Assembly (NCBI RefSeq): GCF_016908565.1
Contig: NZ_JAFBED010000002.1
Span: forward strand, 1 to 64,000
Source of the DNA: Sutcliffiella tianshenii
GTDB lineage: Bacteria > Bacillota > Bacilli > Bacillales > Bacillaceae_I
Reading direction: 5' to 3'
DNA length: 64,000 nucleotides
In this document: in pieces, positions 60,921 to 64,000 of the stretch
Layout of the letters: each line of letters opens with the position of its first letter
How positions within the stretch are numbered: position 1 is the first letter of the stretch
Made by a program: the position numbers and the translations under genes
The notes under the pieces: model-generated
Database searches by the model: none
What the model was told of the DNA's origin: nothing
The model's input: the letters and a program-made list of their open reading frames with translations, nothing else

Positions 60921-62012
60921 ATGGAACAAAAAACTACGAACATCAAGAAAAAAGAAGAAGCGACTCATAAACCGTCCATCTATTCCCTCCAATTGCACGA
61001 ACTTGAAGCATGGTTAGTGAGCAATGGAGAGAAGAAATTCAGAACAAAACAGATATTCGAATGGCTCTATAAAAAAAGAGTGACATCCTTTGAGGACATG
61101 TCCAACCTTTCGAAGGAACTGCGCCTAAAATTGGAGGGTCATTTCACTCTGACTACACTCAAAACGATTGTGCAGCAAACATCGTCGGATGGAACGATGA
61201 AGTTCCTTTTTGAACTGCATGACGGTTACTCCATTGAAACGGTACTGATGAGACATGAATACGGCAATTCGGTATGTGTCACCACCCAGGTCGGCTGTCG
61301 CATCGGATGTACGTTCTGTGCGTCAACACTCGGAGGACTGAAAAGAAACCTTGAGGCAGGAGAAATCGTTGCCCAGGTCGTAAAAGTACAACAAGCGGTA
61401 GATGAATTAGAGGAACGTGTCAGCCATGTGGTAATTATGGGTATCGGTGAACCATTTGACAACTATGATGAAATGTTGAGTTTCCTCAAGATCATCAATC
61501 ATGATGAAGCATTGAATATCGGTGCCCGTCATATTACAGTGTCAACCAGCGGCATCATACCGAAGATCTATAAGTTTGCAGATGAAAACATGCAGATCAA
61601 TTTTGCGATTTCCCTGCATGCACCAAATACGGAAATCCGTTCCCGACTCATGCCGATCAACAAAGCATACAAACTGCCTGACCTGATGGAAGCTGTTCAC
61701 TATTACATCGAGAAGACCGGTCGCAGGGTCAGCTTTGAATATGGCCTATTCGGTGGCGTCAATGATCAGGTGGAGCATGCCGAGGAATTGGCCAAGCTCG
61801 TAAAGGGGATCAAGTGCCATATCAATCTCATCCCGGTAAACTATGTTCCAGAACGAGATTATGTAAGAACTCCGAAGGAACAAATCAATCTTTTTGAGAA
61901 AACATTGAAAAATCTAGGTGTAAATGTAACAGTTCGTCGTGAGCAGGGGCATGATATCGATGCTGCGTGTGGCCAGCTACGTGCGAAGGAGCGAAAAGAA
62001 GAGACGAGGTGA
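60921..62012 (+). CDS. rlmN: 23S rRNA (adenine(2503)-C(2))-methyltransferase RlmN
   Basis: Radical-SAM enzyme methylating C2 of A2503 in 23S rRNA (and A37 of some tRNAs). The 363-residue product has the [4Fe-4S] motif [11 protein letters not shown] (near 120), [15 protein letters not shown] (near 175), SLHAPN and the C-terminal catalytic Cys in DAACGQLR (near 345). It resembles Cfr, but length and context indicate housekeeping RlmN. TGTAAGGAAG precedes the ATG. Confidence 0.96.
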   Translation: MEQKTTNIKKKEEATHKPSIYSLQLHELEAWLVSNGEKKFRTKQIFEWLYKKRVTSFEDMSNLSKELRLKLEGHFTLTTLKTIVQQTSSDGTMKFLFELHDGYSIETVLMRHEYGNSVCVTTQVGCRIGCTFCASTLGGLKRNLEAGEIVAQVVKVQQAVDELEERVSHVVIMGIGEPFDNYDEMLSFLKIINHDEALNIGARHITVSTSGIIPKIYKFADENMQINFAISLHAPNTEIRSRLMPINKAYKLPDLMEAVHYYIEKTGRRVSFEYGLFGGVNDQVEHAEELAKLVKGIKCHINLIPVNYVPERDYVRTPKEQINLFEKTLKNLGVNVTVRREQGHDIDAACGQLRAKERKEETR

Positions 62013-62015
62013 CAG

Positions 62016-62771
62016 GTGTTAATGGTCTTTTTAACAGATAAAGGGAGAGTTCGTTCGCATAATGAAGATAACGGGGGAATTTTTGTTAATAAAGACGGAA
62101 CCATTTTAGCAGTTGTTTGTGATGGAATGGGGGGTCATCAGGCAGGTGATGTGGCAAGCCAGAAAGCGGTGGACCATATCAGGGAATTGTGGGAGGAGTC
62201 TATCAACGTCTCTTCTCCTGAGCCTGCTGAAATTTGGTTTAAAACATATATAGGTCAAATCAATCAATTCTTATTTGACTATGCAAATCAGCATGAAGAG
62301 TGTCATGGAATGGGGACAACCATTGTTGCGGCCATTATCGGGGAATCATTTTTCACGATTGCACATGTAGGCGACAGCAGGGTTTATCTTGTTTCGAATG
62401 ATCATGCGAAACAGTTGACAGAGGATCAGACTTTTGTGAATGAATTGGTGAAAAGCGGTCAGATCTCCAAAGAGGATGCCGAGCACCATCCGCGAAAAAA
62501 TGTTATACTACAAGCTTTAGGGACAGAGAAAACCGTTAAGATCGATTTAAAAACCATTACATATGACGACCCTGGCTATCTTTTGCTCTGCTCGGATGGC
62601 CTGAGCAATAAAGTGAATGATGATAAACTGGTGGAAGTCCTGAAGAATGAACATCATTCTCTCGAAAGCAAAGCGCAGAAACTGATACTCCTTGCCAATC
62701 AAAATGGCGGAGAGGATAACATAACGGTAGCCATAGTCGAATTATCTGTCACCGAAGAGGGAAGTGGGTGA
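62016..62771 (+). CDS. prpC: Protein serine/threonine phosphatase PrpC
   Basis: PPM-family phosphatase that reverses PrkC phosphorylation and acts on EF-G and other targets. The 251-residue product has the PPM metal motifs RSHNEDN (near 15), [12 protein letters not shown] (near 34-45), ATIVGD-type HVGDSRVYL near 115, LCSDGLSN and GGEDNITV at the C-terminus. GTG 62016 aligns residue for residue with the B. subtilis start; ATG 62022 has a better-spaced GAGGTGA and is equally plausible. It lies 3 nt after rlmN and 5 nt before prkC. Confidence 0.96.
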   Translation: MLMVFLTDKGRVRSHNEDNGGIFVNKDGTILAVVCDGMGGHQAGDVASQKAVDHIRELWEESINVSSPEPAEIWFKTYIGQINQFLFDYANQHEECHGMGTTIVAAIIGESFFTIAHVGDSRVYLVSNDHAKQLTEDQTFVNELVKSGQISKEDAEHHPRKNVILQALGTEKTVKIDLKTITYDDPGYLLLCSDGLSNKVNDDKLVEVLKNEHHSLESKAQKLILLANQNGGEDNITVAIVELSVTEEGSG

Positions 62772-62776
62772 TATCT

Positions 62777-64000
62777 TTGTTAATTGGAAAAAGATTAAAT
62801 GATCGCTATAAAATTATGGAAGTCATTGGCGGCGGGGGTATGGCCAATGTCTACCTTGCGCATGACATGATACTTGATCGGGATGTAGCCGTAAAGGTAC
62901 TGCGTTTAGATTTTGCCAATGACGAAGAATTTATTCGTAGATTTCGAAGGGAAGCACAATCTGCTACAAGCCTTGATCATCCGAATATCGTGAGCATCTA
63001 TGATATCGGGGAAGAGGATGATATCTATTATATTGTCATGGAACACGTTTCAGGGAAAACCTTGAAGCAGTATATCCAGCAGTTTGCACCGATTGAACAG
63101 TATAATACAGTGGAAATCATGCAGCAGCTCACTTCTGCTATTGCACATGCACACGAGAATGGAATCATCCATCGTGATATTAAACCGCAAAATATCCTTA
63201 TAGATGACTACGGTACGATTAAAGTGACAGACTTTGGAATTGCAATGGCGCTAAGCTCCACTACCATCACGCAAACCAATTCCTTGCTGGGGTCCGTTCA
63301 CTATTTATCTCCGGAGCAGGCGAGGGGAAGCCTTGCGACCAAGAAATCCGATGTATATGCACTCGGTATTGTCATGTTTGAAATGCTGACAGGAAGATTG
63401 CCTTTCTCTGGTGAATCTGCCGTTTCCATTGCATTGAAGCACCTGCAATCCGAGACGCCATCACCAAAAAGATGGAACCCTGCCATTCCTCAAAGCCTGG
63501 AGAATGTGGTTTTGAAGTCGATGGCAAAGGATCCAAACCATCGATATGCTTCTGTGGAAGCGATGCTGGAGGATTTGAACACGGTATTGGATACAAGCCG
63601 TTTGAATGAACCAAAGTTCTTCATCCCAAATGACGACGATGAAGCTACAAAGGCAATCCCGGTCATAAAAGGCGACCTTTCCAAGCATCTGATGAACAAT
63701 CATGAAACCAAGGTAGTCGCGGCTGATACAATTGCTCCAAAGCCAAAGGTGGAAGAGCCTCCTAAGAAGAAGAAAAAGAAGAAATGGATGATGATTTTCC
63801 TGATTTTGCTGCTCCTGCTTGGTGCAGGATCTGTCGCGGCGTTCACTCTGTTGCCATCCCTTCTGCTTCCTAAGGATATCGAGGTTCCTGACGTGACGAA
63901 TATGGAATATGAGGATGCACGGGATGAACTGCAGGGAGCCGGTTTTGCCATTAAGGAAACAGTGGACGAACCGAGTGACGAAATTGAGGAAGGTTTTGTT
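62777..64000 (+). CDS. prkC: Serine/threonine kinase PrkC with PASTA domains (3' end outside window)
   Basis: Membrane Hanks-type kinase; its extracellular PASTA domains sense muropeptides and trigger spore germination in B. subtilis. The 408 visible codons include a kinase domain (about 10-270) with [12 protein letters not shown], catalytic Lys40 (VAVKVL), HRDIKPQN near 133 and DFGIA near 152. The activation loop ([10 protein letters not shown]) resembles the autophosphorylated one in PrkC. A basic linker, one transmembrane helix (about 337-357) and the start of the first PASTA domain (IEVPDVTNM) follow. The reading frame is still open at the window edge. Start is TTG 62777. Confidence 0.96.
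   Translation, partial: MLIGKRLNDRYKIMEVIGGGGMANVYLAHDMILDRDVAVKVLRLDFANDEEFIRRFRREAQSATSLDHPNIVSIYDIGEEDDIYYIVMEHVSGKTLKQYIQQFAPIEQYNTVEIMQQLTSAIAHAHENGIIHRDIKPQNILIDDYGTIKVTDFGIAMALSSTTITQTNSLLGSVHYLSPEQARGSLATKKSDVYALGIVMFEMLTGRLPFSGESAVSIALKHLQSETPSPKRWNPAIPQSLENVVLKSMAKDPNHRYASVEAMLEDLNTVLDTSRLNEPKFFIPNDDDEATKAIPVIKGDLSKHLMNNHETKVVAADTIAPKPKVEEPPKKKKKKKWMMIFLILLLLLGAGSVAAFTLLPSLLLPKDIEVPDVTNMEYEDARDELQGAGFAIKETVDEPSDEIEEGFV

Overview
The window reads as a low-GC, Gram-positive, endospore-forming member of the Bacillaceae. Supporting signs are a Bacillus-type dcw (division and cell wall) cluster containing spoVD and spoVE, the spoIIGA-sigE-sigG locus, a bacillithiol gene (bshC), a meso-diaminopimelate-type MurE, strong AGGAGG ribosome binding sites, frequent TTG and GTG starts, a T-box leader, and PyrR-type attenuators. 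The species cannot be named from the sequence alone.

Layout. 1-160: the end of an IS3/IS150-like insertion sequence, abutting a truncated copy of a GC-rich intergenic repeat. 325-3384: panE, a DUF3397-type membrane protein, and bshC. 3935-22410: the dcw cluster mraZ-rsmH-ftsL-pbpB-spoVD-murE-mraY-murD-spoVE-murB-divIB-ylxW-ylxX-sbp-ftsA-ftsZ. murG is missing from its usual place between spoVE and murB. 22613-25277: spoIIGA, sigE and sigG, the early compartment-specific sporulation regulators. 25751-29825: ylmC-ylmD-ylmE-sepF-ylmG-ylmH-divIVA (septum and pole factors). 29828-34471: ileS with its T-box, lspA, and an RluD-type pseudouridine synthase. 34468-46353: the complete pyr operon, pyrR-pyrP-pyrB-pyrC-pyrAA-pyrAB-pyrK-pyrD-pyrF-pyrE, with three PyrR attenuators. 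46436-49306 (minus strand): a SurA_N-type lipoprotein and rqcH. 49465-64000: a Ca-type P-ATPase, yloC, remA, gmk, rpoZ, coaBC, priA, def, fmt, rsmB, rlmN, prpC, and a prkC cut off by the window edge.

How the genes work together. The dcw genes make lipid-linked peptidoglycan precursor and build the divisome. Their sporulation paralogs (spoVD, spoVE) and spoIIGA/sigE/sigG redirect that machinery to the asymmetric septum and spore cortex. sepF and divIVA place the septum. prkC and prpC form a kinase/phosphatase pair whose PASTA domains are expected to sense peptidoglycan. The pyr operon makes UMP de novo and is controlled by UMP/UTP-loaded PyrR.

Most of the window is conserved core genome. No obviously new multi-gene system such as a defence island, biosynthetic cluster, prophage or CRISPR array was found. 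The unexplained structure lies between genes. It consists of a four-copy palindromic repeat family with long and short forms (one copy hit by an IS), the absent murG, a decayed coding remnant between murE and mraY, and a perfect 12-bp inverted repeat that could hide the divIB ribosome binding site on read-through transcripts.
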